A DNA stretch of 64,000 nucleotides from Chelonoidis abingdonii. Its lineage: Eukaryota > Chordata > Testudines > Testudinidae. Made by a program: the position numbers and the translations under genes. The stretch lies in assembly GCF_003597395.2 (NCBI RefSeq), contig NC_133773.1, positions 71,426,004-71,490,003 of the forward strand, in the 5' to 3' direction. The stretch's first letter is position 1; every line of letters starts with the position of its first letter. Shown one piece after another: positions 47,311-58,690 of this stretch. The notes below the pieces were generated by a model. That model had not been told where the DNA came from. It was given only the letters and a program-made list of their open reading frames with translations, and did no database searches.

Positions 47311-48414
47311 GAAACCAAGATAACATTTTGGTTGTTAGTTAATTGTATTTAAAATATTTATGTTCCTTCATGTAACTGTATTTTGCTTGCACTCACATCA
47401 TGTTTGGGCAAAAGGGATAATTGGACTATTTTGAGCACTGCAGTTAAAATGATGCCATGGCTACATTGAATTCTATAAAAATTAAAGAAAATAATTGACC
47501 AGAATATGCAAACTCCCCTCCAGCTGAGGAGAGTGGACCTGTCCCTATACCTCCTTCTGTTCTGAAGAACTTTTACTTGGGAATGTTGGCTACTATGCCA
47601 AACCCCAGCACTAGTAGCAGGGCTTCACTTCTCTTGCATAAGGAATACATGAGTCTGGTATGTCGGAATTTCTCTCCCTATCATGTAATTTGGAAAGAAA
47701 AGATGCTTAAACAATAACTACACTGGCCTCCCAAAACTCCTGGGAAGAGTCCTCCCCACCCAAAATACCTCCTGCTCTAAATCCATCTCCATTTGGGGTT
47801 TGTGAAAGTGTAGTGACTTATGTTAAAGTAGACAGAGCTGGAGAATGTAGATGAACATGGGAAACTAGGTTTGATTGTACTCAGTTCTTCAAAGAAACAA
47901 ACATTGGGCCAGATTCACTGAACATCACATAGAGGTATAAGTCACAACTCCTTGTGCCAGCCTGGCCTTGCCTCGCCTCACAGAATGAGGAAGACAGAAG
48001 GCAGACAATGGGTTTCCACAAGGAAAGGACAAATACAACCTCCTCTTGTGGTGTACTTTCTATCATTCAGTGAGTCTTCCAGGGTCCCTGCCAGGAGAAG
48101 TCAGTATAAACCCTGGGCAGATATAGTCCACTAATTTATTGATGCCCTTTTCATATTGGTCTGGCCTCCACATTACGTACCATGCATTCCACAGACCCTA
48201 GAGTTATTGTTTAACTGTTTAAGCCCTGTGGTCCCTGACCACGGCAGGTTTTGACAGTGGTGGATTAAAATATTGTAAACATAATACATTTTGTATTGTA
48301 CTGAAGATTAATCATTCATCATACTGCATTTTAATTACTCTTGACAGCAAAATAAGAAATAAAAGAAAGTGAGAGCCTGCAAAGAGAAGCTAATATTTTG
48401 TTTCAAAATATGGA
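47311..48414. other. Unique DNA without recognised gene
   Basis: No coding or transposon signature was recognised. Confidence 0.35.
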
Positions 48415-48600
48415 CAGCAAGGAAACCTAGCTTCTGTTCTGGGTTCTGCCACTGCCTTGTTGTGTGACACTGGGCAAGTCATTGCACTTCTCTGTGGTTC
48501 AGTTTTCGTATCTGTAAAATGGGAATTAGAATGTCAAAGTCATTTTTATAAAGCACTTGAGGTACAGGGGATGTAAAGTGCTATATGTGATCAGTTTTAA
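48415..48600 (+). repeat. MIR-like SINE
   Basis: GGGTTCTGCCACTGCCTTGT, TGTGTGACACTGGGCAAGTC and then GTATCTGTAAAATGGGAATT form the classic MIR order. It ends in AAAGTGCTATATGTGATC. Confidence 0.8.
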
Positions 48601-48614
48601 GTATGAAGGAAATA

Positions 48615-48996
48615 TTCTTGAATTAAGTCATCAGGTTTAAAACAAACAAAAGGAAGTAGTTCTTCACACAATGCACAGTCCATCTGTGGAACTTGTTGCC
48701 AGGAGATGTTGTGAAGGCCAGAACTATAACTTGGTTCAAAAAGGAACTAGAAAAGTTCATGGAGGATAGGTCCATCAGTGGCTATTGGGCAAGATGGTCA
48801 AGGATGCAATCTCATGCTCTAGGTGTTCTTAAACATCTGGATTACCAGAAGCAGGGAGTGGAGAACAGGGGATGGATCATTCAATGACTGACCATTCTGT
48901 GCATTCCCTTTGAAGGAGCTGGCACTGGCCTCTGTCGGAAGATGGACCAGTGCTAGCTAGATGGACCGGTATGGCTGTTCTTAAGAATCTATCCTG
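48615..48996 (+). mobile_element. CR1 LINE 3' fragment
   Basis: Carries the ORF2 C-terminal region (TGGAACTTGTTGCCAGGAG, then a frame reading TWFKKELEKFMEDR) and the 3' untranslated region ending in GGTATGGCTGTTCTTAAGAA. It is truncated at the 5' end. Confidence 0.9.
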
Positions 48997-49290
48997 CCCT
49001 ACTATACTATAGGCCAAGACAATAAGAGGGTTCAAAAAAGAACTAGGTAAGTTCATGCAGGATAGGTCCATCAATGGCTATTAGCCAGGATGGACAGGGA
49101 TAGTGTCCCTAGCCTCTGTTTGCCAGAAGCTTGGAATGGGCGACAAGGGATGGATCACTTGTTGATTACATGTTCTGTTCTTTCCCTTTGGGGCACCTGG
49201 CATTGGCCACTGTTGGAAGACAGGATACTAGGCTAAATGGACCTTTGGTCTGACCCAGTATGTCTTTTCTTATTTACTTATGTACTGAAA
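48997..49290 (+). mobile_element. Second CR1 LINE 3' fragment, abutting
   Basis: Repeats the same 3' segment (GGGTTCAAAAAAGAACTAGG to TGGTCTGACCCAGTATGTC and TTCTTATTTACTTATGT). It follows the previous CR1 tail directly in the same orientation. Confidence 0.9.
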
Positions 49291-49534
49291 GATAACATGC
49301 CGTCCCAAACCCATTAAGCCTTGCATATGTCATAGGCATGCAGAAATATATAGATATTCAGAGAGTTCTTGTTAGGATTGACATTCACAGCCACTCACAT
49401 CCTACATACCACTGGATGAACCTTTCCAAGCCAGAGAATTTTCTTAGTAATATACTGGGGACTTGAACACCTGGACCCGCCTCAAGAATTGAAAATAAAA
49501 GAACAGTTCCCAAGTCAGTTTATAGGTAACGATA

Positions 49535-49735
49535 ATGACACCAGCTCAGTAGATCCCAAAGTTCTTTACAAAAGGAGGTCAGTATCATTTTCCTCATTTT
49601 ACATACAGCGATATTAAGGTACAGAAAGGTGAAGGGACTTGCCCAAGCTCATTCAGGTCAGTAGAAGAGCAAGGAATAGCATTGGGTCTTCTGAATCGCA
49701 ATCCAGTGCTCTATCCACTAGGTCATAACACACCT
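49535..49735 (-). repeat. MIR-like SINE
   Basis: The plus strand shows TTACATACAGCGATATTAAG, GGTGAAGGGACTTGCCCAAG and CAGTGCTCTATCCACTAGG, the complement of the MIR head and core. Confidence 0.75.
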
Positions 49736-50087
49736 CAGCAAACCAGCTCTTCCAAAAGTGAAATATAAATAATATGATTAATATATTAAAAAAAACAGCA
49801 CAACTAAGATTGTTGGTTAATTTCTCAGCTCAAAGTAATATGCAACTCTTTAAGTCTCTTGGCAGGTATTTCGCTAGGATAGTGGTAATCCATAGAATCT
49901 TTTCTAGTAATACTATGGGATGTACACTCTGTTTTCTCACCTGTATTTTAAACTCTTAAGCAGACATGAGAGAGAAACTGTTTCAGGAAATGTAACATTT
50001 CCTGATGCTGCATATAACTTTATTATAATAATATTTACTAGCAAACAGAATAAATAAAGATGGTGGCTGCTGAAAAATGTCATTTTT

Positions 50088-51018
50088 AAGCATATAAGCA
50101 CATACTCAGTCAGACAATGGTCCATCTAGCCCAGTATCTTGTCTTCCAACAGCGGCCAATTCCAAGTGCTTCGGAGGAATGAATAGAACAGGGCAATTAT
50201 TGTCATTCACTCCTAGCTTCTGGCAGTCAGAGGCTTAGGGACACCTACAACATGGGGTTATATCCCTGACCATCTTGGATGTCCAAGATCATTCATGATT
50301 TTATAGACCTCTCTCATATCCCCCCTTAGTTCTCTCTTTTCCAAGCTGAAAATCCCAGTCTTTTTAAACTCTTCTCACATGGAAGCTGTTCAATACCATT
50401 AATTTTGTTGCCCTTCTCACTACCTTTTCCAATTCTAATATTTTTTTTTTTCTTAAATGGGGGAACCAGAACTGTGCGCTGTATTCAAGATGTGGGCATA
50501 CAATGGATTTATATTATGGCATTATATTTCTGTCTTATTATCTATACCTTTCCTAACAGTTCCTAACATTTTTCAGAGTAGCAGCCGTGTTAGTCTGTAT
50601 CGGCAAAAAGACAGGAGTACTTGTGGCACCTTAGAGACTAACAAATTTATTTCAGCATGAGCTTTCGTGAGCTACAGCTCACTTCTTTGTTAACTTTTTT
50701 GACTGCCACTACATTGTGCAGATATTTTCAGATAACTATCCACAGTGACTCCAAGATCTCTTTCTTGAGTGATAACAGCTAATTTAGAGCCCATCATTTC
50801 TTTGTATAGTTGGGACTATGGTTTTCCAGTGTGTATTACTTTGCATTATCAACACTGAATTTCATCTGCCATTTTGTTGCCCAGTCACCCAGTTTTGAGA
50901 TCTCTTTGTAACTCTTTGCAGTGTGTTTTGGACTTAACTATCTTCAGTAATTTTGTATCTTCTGCATATTTTGCCACCTCACTGTTTGCCCCTTTTTCCA
51001 GATCATTTATCATTGGTG
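50088..51018 (-). mobile_element. CR1 LINE, minus strand, split by a SINE
   Basis: Read on the minus strand it runs from the reverse-transcriptase core to the 3' tail. The catalytic box near 50955-50975 reads YAED where FADD is expected. Next come TKLLKIVKS, the GDWATKWQMKF region near 50880, the YAHILNTAHSSGSP equivalent of the RPHLEYAVQFWSP block near 50465-50505, and EVYKIMND near 50290-50320. The tail lies near 50090-50150. A SINE interrupts it at 50574-50690. Confidence 0.9.
50574..50690 (+). mobile_element. SINE-like repeat inserted in CR1
   Basis: Starts CAGAGTAGCAGCCGTGTTAG, contains GGCACCTTAGAGACTAACAA and ends near GCTACAGCTCACTTC. It is flanked by near-identical TAACATTTTT (50564-50573) and TAACTTTTTT (50691-50700). 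The CR1 frame reads on either side of it. It is truncated relative to the copy at 58445-58690. Confidence 0.85.
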
Positions 51019-51753
51019 ACAATCTCCAGGGTTGTGCAACTTCTTCAATTTTTTCTCCATGTTACAGAGTTGCAGCATCTCACAAACTGATCACTTGTAT
51101 AAATCAGCAAAGGACCATTGGCTATGCCATTTTAAACCATATGAGGATCTGGCCCGGTGACTGCACAGACACCATGTAGAGTTAGGAGAGCCAGTTGCAA
51201 ATAGTCAATATAATATATACTGAGCTAAGTAACTCAGCCATAGGAAAAAATGAACTAGAGCCAGTTTAATGCTGGAAGTCAATCATTAACACAAGTATGT
51301 TCTGTAGATTAATACTTCATTCCATGATTGGCTAAATTCTGTTTCTTAAATCAACACATTAGAGCAATAAGGTATTATGCTAATAGTTCTATTTGTTTTA
51401 CATAATAATCCTGCTTAGTCATATATGAATAATGGTTAAGTATACACAGTGAATCTGTAAAATCTGGGGACATGCAGTGCCAAGAGCCGCTCCTACTTCA
51501 TTGTTACCTGGGAGTCGAATGAGATTGGTAGAATAGTATTAGTTTGATTGGATGATTCCGGTCAGTCCTCTTCAATGCAATAAGAGTTAGTTACAGCAAT
51601 TTTAAGTCTTTATTCTGAATCCTACTTTCAGCTCTATTGAACTTGAAGGTTTACGCCAAAATGTATTGTGGAGATTATGTAAGTATAATGATCAGTTCTG
51701 CCAAATCTTTCAAAGTTTTCAGTTTGAGTTGTCAACCTTAACAGAACATTAGG

Positions 51754-51839
51754 AGCCCAGATCCTCAGCTGGTATAAATAAGTGCACCTCCATTGTAGTC
51801 AATCTACTGCCAATTTATGCCAGCTACAGATCTTGCCCA
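51754..51839. repeat. Palindromic relic (CAGATCCTCAGCTGGTATAAA type)
   Basis: AGCCCAGATCCTCAGCTGG at the left and CCAGCTACAGATCTTGCCC at the right form inverted arms. Related copies are at 56277-56339 and 61864-61961. Confidence 0.6.
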
Positions 51840-53246
51840 AGGTTTATATGTGGTACCTAAAATGTGAACAACATGGAGAATGTTGTTTGTACTATTCACA
51901 TGCAATGGCTAAATTAAAATTTTAGATCTAAGACAAAATGTGTCTTTTACCATTTACTTCTGAGGTCGAGATCAAGGTCTAATTTTGTACCATCACTAAA
52001 TAATAATGATTTATATTGAACTATAGCATTTTGATTAACCCGTTTAAAAAAAAAGCAGATTTAAGTAACCTTACAAAATAAATACAAGCAGAAAGAAACT
52101 TAGTTAGAACTAATTTGATAGTCAAAAAACTTCTCAAGAAGTTTTATTTGCAGAATCAAAGAGAGCAGACTGGTATATTGGTTTAGAAAAAGTTTTGCTT
52201 TTCTGGAGTATGTCTTTTTCCTTTGAATGAGTCAACATGAATACATAGAAATTCAGCATGATTTGGTCTAAGAACAATTTAAGATGGAATATAAGATTTT
52301 ACACTGTATAGACTTTTAATAGCTATTGTATCATACATTGTTACACAGTTCATTAAAAATAAACAAAACTTTTGAATCATATGGAATTAATAAATATTGC
52401 CATTTGTTATGTTTCATACATATTTATATATTTAAATTTCAGATCTTTTTTTTTAGAAGATGAATGTATATTCTGTGTTATAGTGTAATGTATATATATT
52501 TTTTGTCATTTATAAGCATTTACTTTTGTTGGGGATGTATTAAGTCATATTCAATTTGTTTATATATTGAAAACGAAAAATATTCAAAAATGAAAAATTG
52601 ACTCTCCATTAAGTGACTAATCATGGGAAGTGGTGTTGATTAAATGAGCCAGATTAATAAATTGGAACCAAGGTCCATGCACTCAATACTTTGAGAGCAA
52701 AATATGAAACTGCTTTATATACACAACACATGGGTAATTGTGCCGTTTAAGGAATTTCAGAACCTTTTAATAATTAATGCTAGTGTAATAGTGTATTTTT
52801 CCAAAATGCTCTGTGTGTGCATCCCCAATTATTTTACAAATCAATACAGAAAGCATTCACAGTTTTTTCTTTAATTATGTATCTGAAGGCAAATTATTCC
52901 AGTCTCACTGACAAAGCATTTCTTTCTAGAAAACTATATTGCACTTATTTATTTCTCTAGACAAATAATTATTGAATAGGTTTCCATAATGTGTTTGTCT
53001 TTGATCTGCGATTTGAGATCTCGAGTCCATTACTAGACCTACAGCCCCACTAAAGAGCTAAAGGTTTGTTCTTTCTTCCTACTGAGTTATTAATGTATTT
53101 CATTTTACTAGAGTGAAAGAGGAAGAATTAGGCAGTCTGACACAACTAGAGGATTAATTTAATCTGCAGAAGTCACCAATTTCAGTTTCTTTTCTTCTGA
53201 TTAAACAAGTATTTGACTAATTAGTATCATGTACTGATAGTATTGC

Positions 53247-53351
53247 CTGGCATTAATATTTGTATATTACATTATCACATAAGGGAATAGTTTCACTTTT
53301 TAGATCACTGGCATTAATATTAGTATTTTACATGATCATATAAGGGAATAG
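53247..53351 (+). repeat. Two-copy direct tandem duplication
   Basis: CTGGCATTAATATT... at 53247-53290 recurs at 53308-53351 with a 61-bp period and about five mismatches in 44 positions. Both copies end AAGGGAATAG. A perfect 10-bp doublet (GATTGCTAAA twice) follows at 53351-53370. Confidence 0.8.
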
Positions 53352-54412
53352 ATTGCTAAAGATTGCTAAATATAATATTACTAAGATTTAATGATATTGC
53401 ATCTATTTGATCTTATTATAACTTGTAAACAGAGTCCAGTATTATCAAATAGATAGTCTAAAATTCCTCTATATTTTGTCTGTTTGTTCACTGTGTTTAA
53501 CTGTAAGTTACCCTTATTATGTCAAGCAGGGGAATAGAGGGAATGCTCAAGAGTAAGGTAGTGCTCAGTGTAAAAGAGTGTGTCAAAATCTGACCGTATT
53601 CTTTCCCTGAACAAAATACTGTCAAATTCTCTCGTGGTATAAATCGGCATGTCTGCATTGAAGTGTGCCCACTTACGCTCTCCCTGAGCTGGGGTGGGAA
53701 GAGAAGGGGAATAAGTGGATCCTTGATTGGTATATGTCAGTAGAACATTACTCCCCTACCCCTCAGAAGAAAAAGAAGAGGCGATATTGAGACTTTGACG
53801 TGTGTCTGAGTCACAGTCCCTCCCAGGGCTAGTTCTGGCATGGTGCAGTTTCACACAATCTTTTACGGAGGGCTAAATGCACAATCTAGCCCTAACTATT
53901 TCCTAGAGATATCCCAATACAATATTAATTTAGAAACACAAGAAAAAGCTAAATCATAATTAGCATTACTTTTAGAATTATTAGTTAATGTTTTAAAATA
54001 ATCATCATTTTTGTATATGGCTGGGTGGAAGATTACCTTGATTGGAATACATGAAGGCTTAAGAATGCAAATCAGAAAGTGCTCACAAAAGCAATCTTGC
54101 CAGACAAAGAAACATTATCTGACTTCATTATTGTGATTGCATACTGGAAATGGCTCCCAAGAGTACACAAACAGAAAAACTACCAGAAATTAGATAGGAA
54201 GGCAGCCAGTGTCCTTTATAAAATACATATATCAGGAAAAGACAGGAGGATTTGGAGGATGACTGAATTAGCTATGTTGAAAAGTTTCCATTCCATTATT
54301 TCATCATATAATTTTCAAATGATGTGAAATGTATTTAATAAATTCACACAAATCAAAACTACTCTTAGCAATTTTTATCTAATAATAATATAATATATGA
54401 AGATTACCTATC

Positions 54413-54585
54413 TCATAGAACTGGAAAGGACCTTAAAAGGTCATTGAGTCCTTTCCCATGCTTTCACTAGGAGGACCAGGTACTGATTTTGCCCCAGATC
54501 CCTAAATGGCCCCCTCAAGGATTAGAGTTCATAACCCCAGGTTTACTAGGTCAATGCTCAAACCACTGAGCTATCCCTCCTCACA
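54413..54585 (-). mobile_element. tRNA-derived SINE with CR1-like tail
   Basis: The complement starts GGAGGGATAGCTCAGTGGTT, an A-box-like segment, followed by a weak B-box region. It ends in a CR1-like tail (plus strand TAGAACTGGAAAGGACCTTA). It is the same family as 18360-18551. Confidence 0.82.
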
Positions 54586-54589
54586 GAAG

Positions 54590-57237
54590 CTGTACCACAG
54601 AGGATCTCTTTGAGGAAGCATAGCTAGTTCATAAGGGACTGCAGCACATAGCTAGCTTTAAAGCATTAATTTCCTTTTAGAGGGTATTCACAGCTGAAAA
54701 CATTCAGTCCAAGGAAATCTGACTTAGATTGCTTGTTATCAGCGGTATGACTTACTGAACAAATACTATTAGAAGGTTGTTCATATTTCAGATTACTTTT
54801 TCCACCATAAGACTGCATTGTCTGAACTTTACACGCCATAATTTGATAAAAGCTGTGAAAGCAGATAGCTACAGCCTCAGCCTTTACTGAGCCTTGTGTT
54901 ATACTGCTCAAAGCTTTGGTTGATGGAAGAAAATGTTGTAACTTTCTTACTGTTACTTAGACCTGAGAGACCAGTGCAAACAAGTTTTGCCTACTTTTTA
55001 TGAATTCTGAATCACTTTTCAGTCGCCATCCCTTATTTCTTCATTCCCCTCCCACTTCATCCAAGCAAACGAGTTTTATGTTTTCACAACTGTTTGGGAC
55101 TATTATTCAAATAGTTACAGGCATTTACGTGCAAGCAAGCACATCCACATATAAAGTGATCAGTCAGGCCACACCTATGACAACTGGCCATGTATTTTGG
55201 AGGCAGCAAGAGACTATAAGTGAATTTTAAAATCATTGGGTCTCTCAGATAAAATAAACAAATACAACATCAGCATGAGGGACAGTGAGAAGCAGCAGGG
55301 ATGGGAGGACAGAAGGGTAGGTAAGATGGAAGATGCTCGAACAGCAGAAAGTTCCTTTGCTTGTGGACACTTTGCACATGTTCCAGCCTCAGAAGATGGA
55401 GGGATGTTTCTGGAGTGGGTCCAGCCACTAAGGTGGGTGATAAGAAAACAGAGGGAGAACTCCCCTGTAGAATCACCTTGATGTGGAATTATATAGAGCA
55501 AGGGTCAGATCTGCAGCTATCCATCCACTGACTAGTTACACAAGTTCCAATGGTAAATTATTCCCTTACTCAACCCTAAAACACTCCACAGGATGACCCT
55601 CATGTTCCTCCTTGACTCAGGAGTAACTGACTCTCTGCTAACTTGGTTCCCTGATACATCTTCTCTCTCACTTGAAAAACCATGATGAATGCTACCTTTT
55701 CAAACAGTGTTACAGCAAAATCAGTACCTAAGTAGACCAAAATGTTGTGACCAATATGTCAAAGTGAAAACAATATCTTTAAAATTAACATACAATGTAC
55801 TCTTTGTTAAGCCCTTGCACGTGTGTTTTGCATTTTTCTTTCACTGAACCTTATCTAGTATTTTTAGTCTGTTGGTGTAACCACATTTCCAAAATTGTCA
55901 CCTAAATTTATACCCACAAAAACGCACTTAGATGCAGCTGCGGGTACAAAAGCCACATTTGAGTAATTGCACATGCCACGTTCTGGTTTATGCATATAAA
56001 TGTGGAGTTTATGCATGCATGGATATTTTTGAGGGCAGAGGATTTGAAAATATGACCCATAGTCATGTATATAGTAGTATAAATGTACCCAGTGCTGTAT
56101 AGTAGCAAGAGCATACATAAATCAGGGAGTGTCCACTACAACTTGAATGTGAGATTTTAGAAGTTTCATGAAGACAATGGCTGGAGCTTGAAGTACATTT
56201 AGTAGAGAAGATATTGTCAGCATATAGGGATGTGTGGAAGAGGAGTCAGGAGCTGGCAAAGAAGCTGAGGCAAGAGGGCAGATCATCAGTTGATGTAAAT
56301 CATTGTAGCTCCATTGATACCAGCTGAGGTTCAGGCCCATGTTTTCTGAATGCTCTCTAGAGAACGCTATTTCCTAAAGGCCAAATTTTGATGTGTTTTT
56401 ATTTGAATGGATATAGGTCAGGTTCCAGATGATAATAAAAAGGTTCACAGTCCTGAATTCAGTTTCTTTATATACTAGAGTCCCCTTGGGAAATTGAAAG
56501 TACATTTAGATATTGGAGAAATTTAAAACTGCTTATTTATCTTGGGTTCCTCCCCAGAATAGTATCAATAAAAGCTATTTAGGGGAGGAATCTACTTAAT
56601 GTGATTGATTTATAATCAGTGAAAATAAATCGTCCTTCTATAGCTCTCATGTGTAAACTATAGTTAAAAGCCCATTTAATGTCCATATATAAGAACTGTC
56701 TGATACCTATGCAAGAATCACAATTTATCATGACTATGAGTCTAAACTCAGTCTGCCTGGGTTTTATACCTGTTAATCTACCAAAATGTAAAGGCATAAA
56801 TGAATTACTCACTACAATATTCATAGTATCATAACTCTGGACAACATAGAAAGTGAATTACTTCAGTGCAACAACTCTAATAATCAAAATGCATATATAG
56901 GGCATTAGCAACTCACCGCAGAGCAGCACAAATGTCAAGTTTGGGCCTGGTTCTTCAAGGTTTCTAGCGCTCTCAACTACCCATCTCACAGAATTTGCTG
57001 AACACCTTGCAGAACTAGACTCCTAGTGCATACTATACTTCCCTTTCAACTTAGTCCTACCACTGAAGTCAACAGGAGTCTGGCTTGTTTATTTGTTTCT
57101 CTACGTTGAATTTATTACTGGAGAGATCTCTGTCATTTCTTCTGTCTGAAGAAGAATTTATACCAACCTCTCCTTTCCTTCCTCAGCAGAGCTTCAAATG
57201 CTCAATTCTGAAATCACTGGCTGACATTTTTGCTCCC
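54590..57237. other. Unique DNA without recognised gene
   Basis: Contains a palindromic relic fragment at 56277-56339. Opposed frames at 55214-55501 show no known domain. Confidence 0.35.
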
Positions 57238-57317
57238 TTAAGGCCTCATCCAAAGCCCAATGAAATCAACAGAAAGGCAACCATTGACTTTAACCATAAG
57301 CTTTGGTTCAGGCCCTA
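57238..57317. repeat. Palindromic relic
   Basis: TTAAGGCCTCATCCAAAGCC and GCTTTGGTTCAGGCCCTAA face each other around ACCATTGACTTTAACC. It belongs to the short palindromic class. Confidence 0.6.
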
Positions 57318-57932
57318 ATGCCAGAAAAGGTAAATGATTCAAGTGTTTCTGTTCTTTTTAACATTCAGACAGGAATCCTGTCATTTGAAAAACATTTTGT
57401 TTTGCTCATGGTGCTGGGTTGGATAAAGATCTATTTAGAGAAATTAAATGAAGTGAAAACACCCCTAAAATTTACATTGGCATCATCTTTCTTGCAGAAA
57501 ACTGCAATACCATTTTTACTGCAGTAGAGTTAATATCACCATGAGATGTAATTTCTGCATTCAGCAAATGGCAATATGTGTATTGTAAGTGTGAAATTCA
57601 GCCTCACAAGGTTGCCATGAGCATGAAGATCACTAAGATCTTTGTAGTTTAGTTTCTTGTTCTGCCATTTCTCTGATTTTAGTAGTTTCATATTTCAGCA
57701 CCACAGTCAATTATTCCCCATGTATACTGCTGCCTAATCATTTTTATATGTGGAAAGCAGCAAAAGCATAGTCAATTTAGTGAGGTCAGATAATATTGCA
57801 CTTTACACTGGGGATAAAATACTGTGGCTGTACTATTGGCCTGCTGTCAATAATTAAAGTCTGACTTTTCCACTGAGGAAAACTTCAAATACATGAGACT
57901 AAAAGTAGTCTATAGGGTCACGAAGAGTCACT

Positions 57933-58006
57933 AAGGGTCTAATCTAACTTCTACTGAGGGGAATGGAATATGCCTATTGACTTCAATGAAAACTGGATTG
58001 GGCCCT
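57933..58006. repeat. Palindromic relic
   Basis: AAGGGTCTAATCTAACTT and ACTGGATTGGGCCCT are degraded inverted arms around TTGACTTCAATG. Confidence 0.5.
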
Positions 58007-58444
58007 AAAATAGGCAGACCTTAATGCAGCAATGGCCTACAAGATTATTCAAGTATTTTAGTAGACACCTCCGTATTCTGAATGCCACAAATATCAACAC
58101 AAACCCAATTTTAGCAATCTAAAACTGAACTCATATTACTGTAATTACAGGGAAAGTTTGGGTTTAAATAAACCTATTCTTCTGTAGATCAAAGAAATTT
58201 AGTCAGTCCGGAGATCAAAGGTTTGGTTTTAGCTTTTTAAGGTTTAAGTATAAGAGTAATGAATTACAATAAAGGAACAGCAACTTTAATGATCAAACTT
58301 TCACAAGCTTATTTTAAACTTCATTTCTTTCTTTAAGGTAAGGGCAAAATGTTATTCGTGCACCTCTGACCTAGTTTTTGTTCTTAATCCAGTGTTTTGA
58401 CTATTGCTACTCTCTTTCCTGGCTCTTTTTAAGATTCTTTTTCT

Positions 58445-58690
58445 GTAGCAGCAAAAACAAGGAGTCCTTGTGGCACCTTAGAGACTAACAAATATATTTG
58501 GGCATAAGCTTTCATGGGCTATAACCCACTTCATCAGATGAACAGAGTGAAAAATACAGTAGGTATTCATATACAGCACATGAAAAGATGGGAGCTGCCT
58601 TACCGAGGGCGGGGGGGGCTCAATGCTAATGGGGCCAATTCAATCAGGGTGGATGTGGCCATTCTCAACAGTTGACAAGAAGGTATGAAT
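58445..58690 (+). mobile_element. Interspersed SINE-like repeat, direct copy
   Basis: Contains GTCCTTGTGGCACCTTAGAG, GGGCATAAGCTTTCATGGGC and the tail TCTCAACAGTTGACAAGAAG. It is the same family as 8458-8692 (opposite orientation) and 50574-50690. Confidence 0.8.

Larger units (their letters stand above)
51030..54412. other. Long AT-rich unique stretch
   Basis: About 3.4 kb without an exon or transposon that I recognise. It contains a palindromic relic (51754-51839) and a 61-bp-period duplication (53247-53351). Its base composition is among the most AT-rich in the window. Confidence 0.35.

Noticed and set aside
46746..47326. Open frames of 139, 149 and 95 codons on opposite strands
   Set aside because: The sequence is a purine-rich low-complexity tract. 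The predicted proteins mirror the simple composition.
55214..55501. Opposed frames of 95 and 81 codons as candidate exon
   Set aside because: No recognisable domain, overlapping opposite frames and no supporting neighbouring exon.
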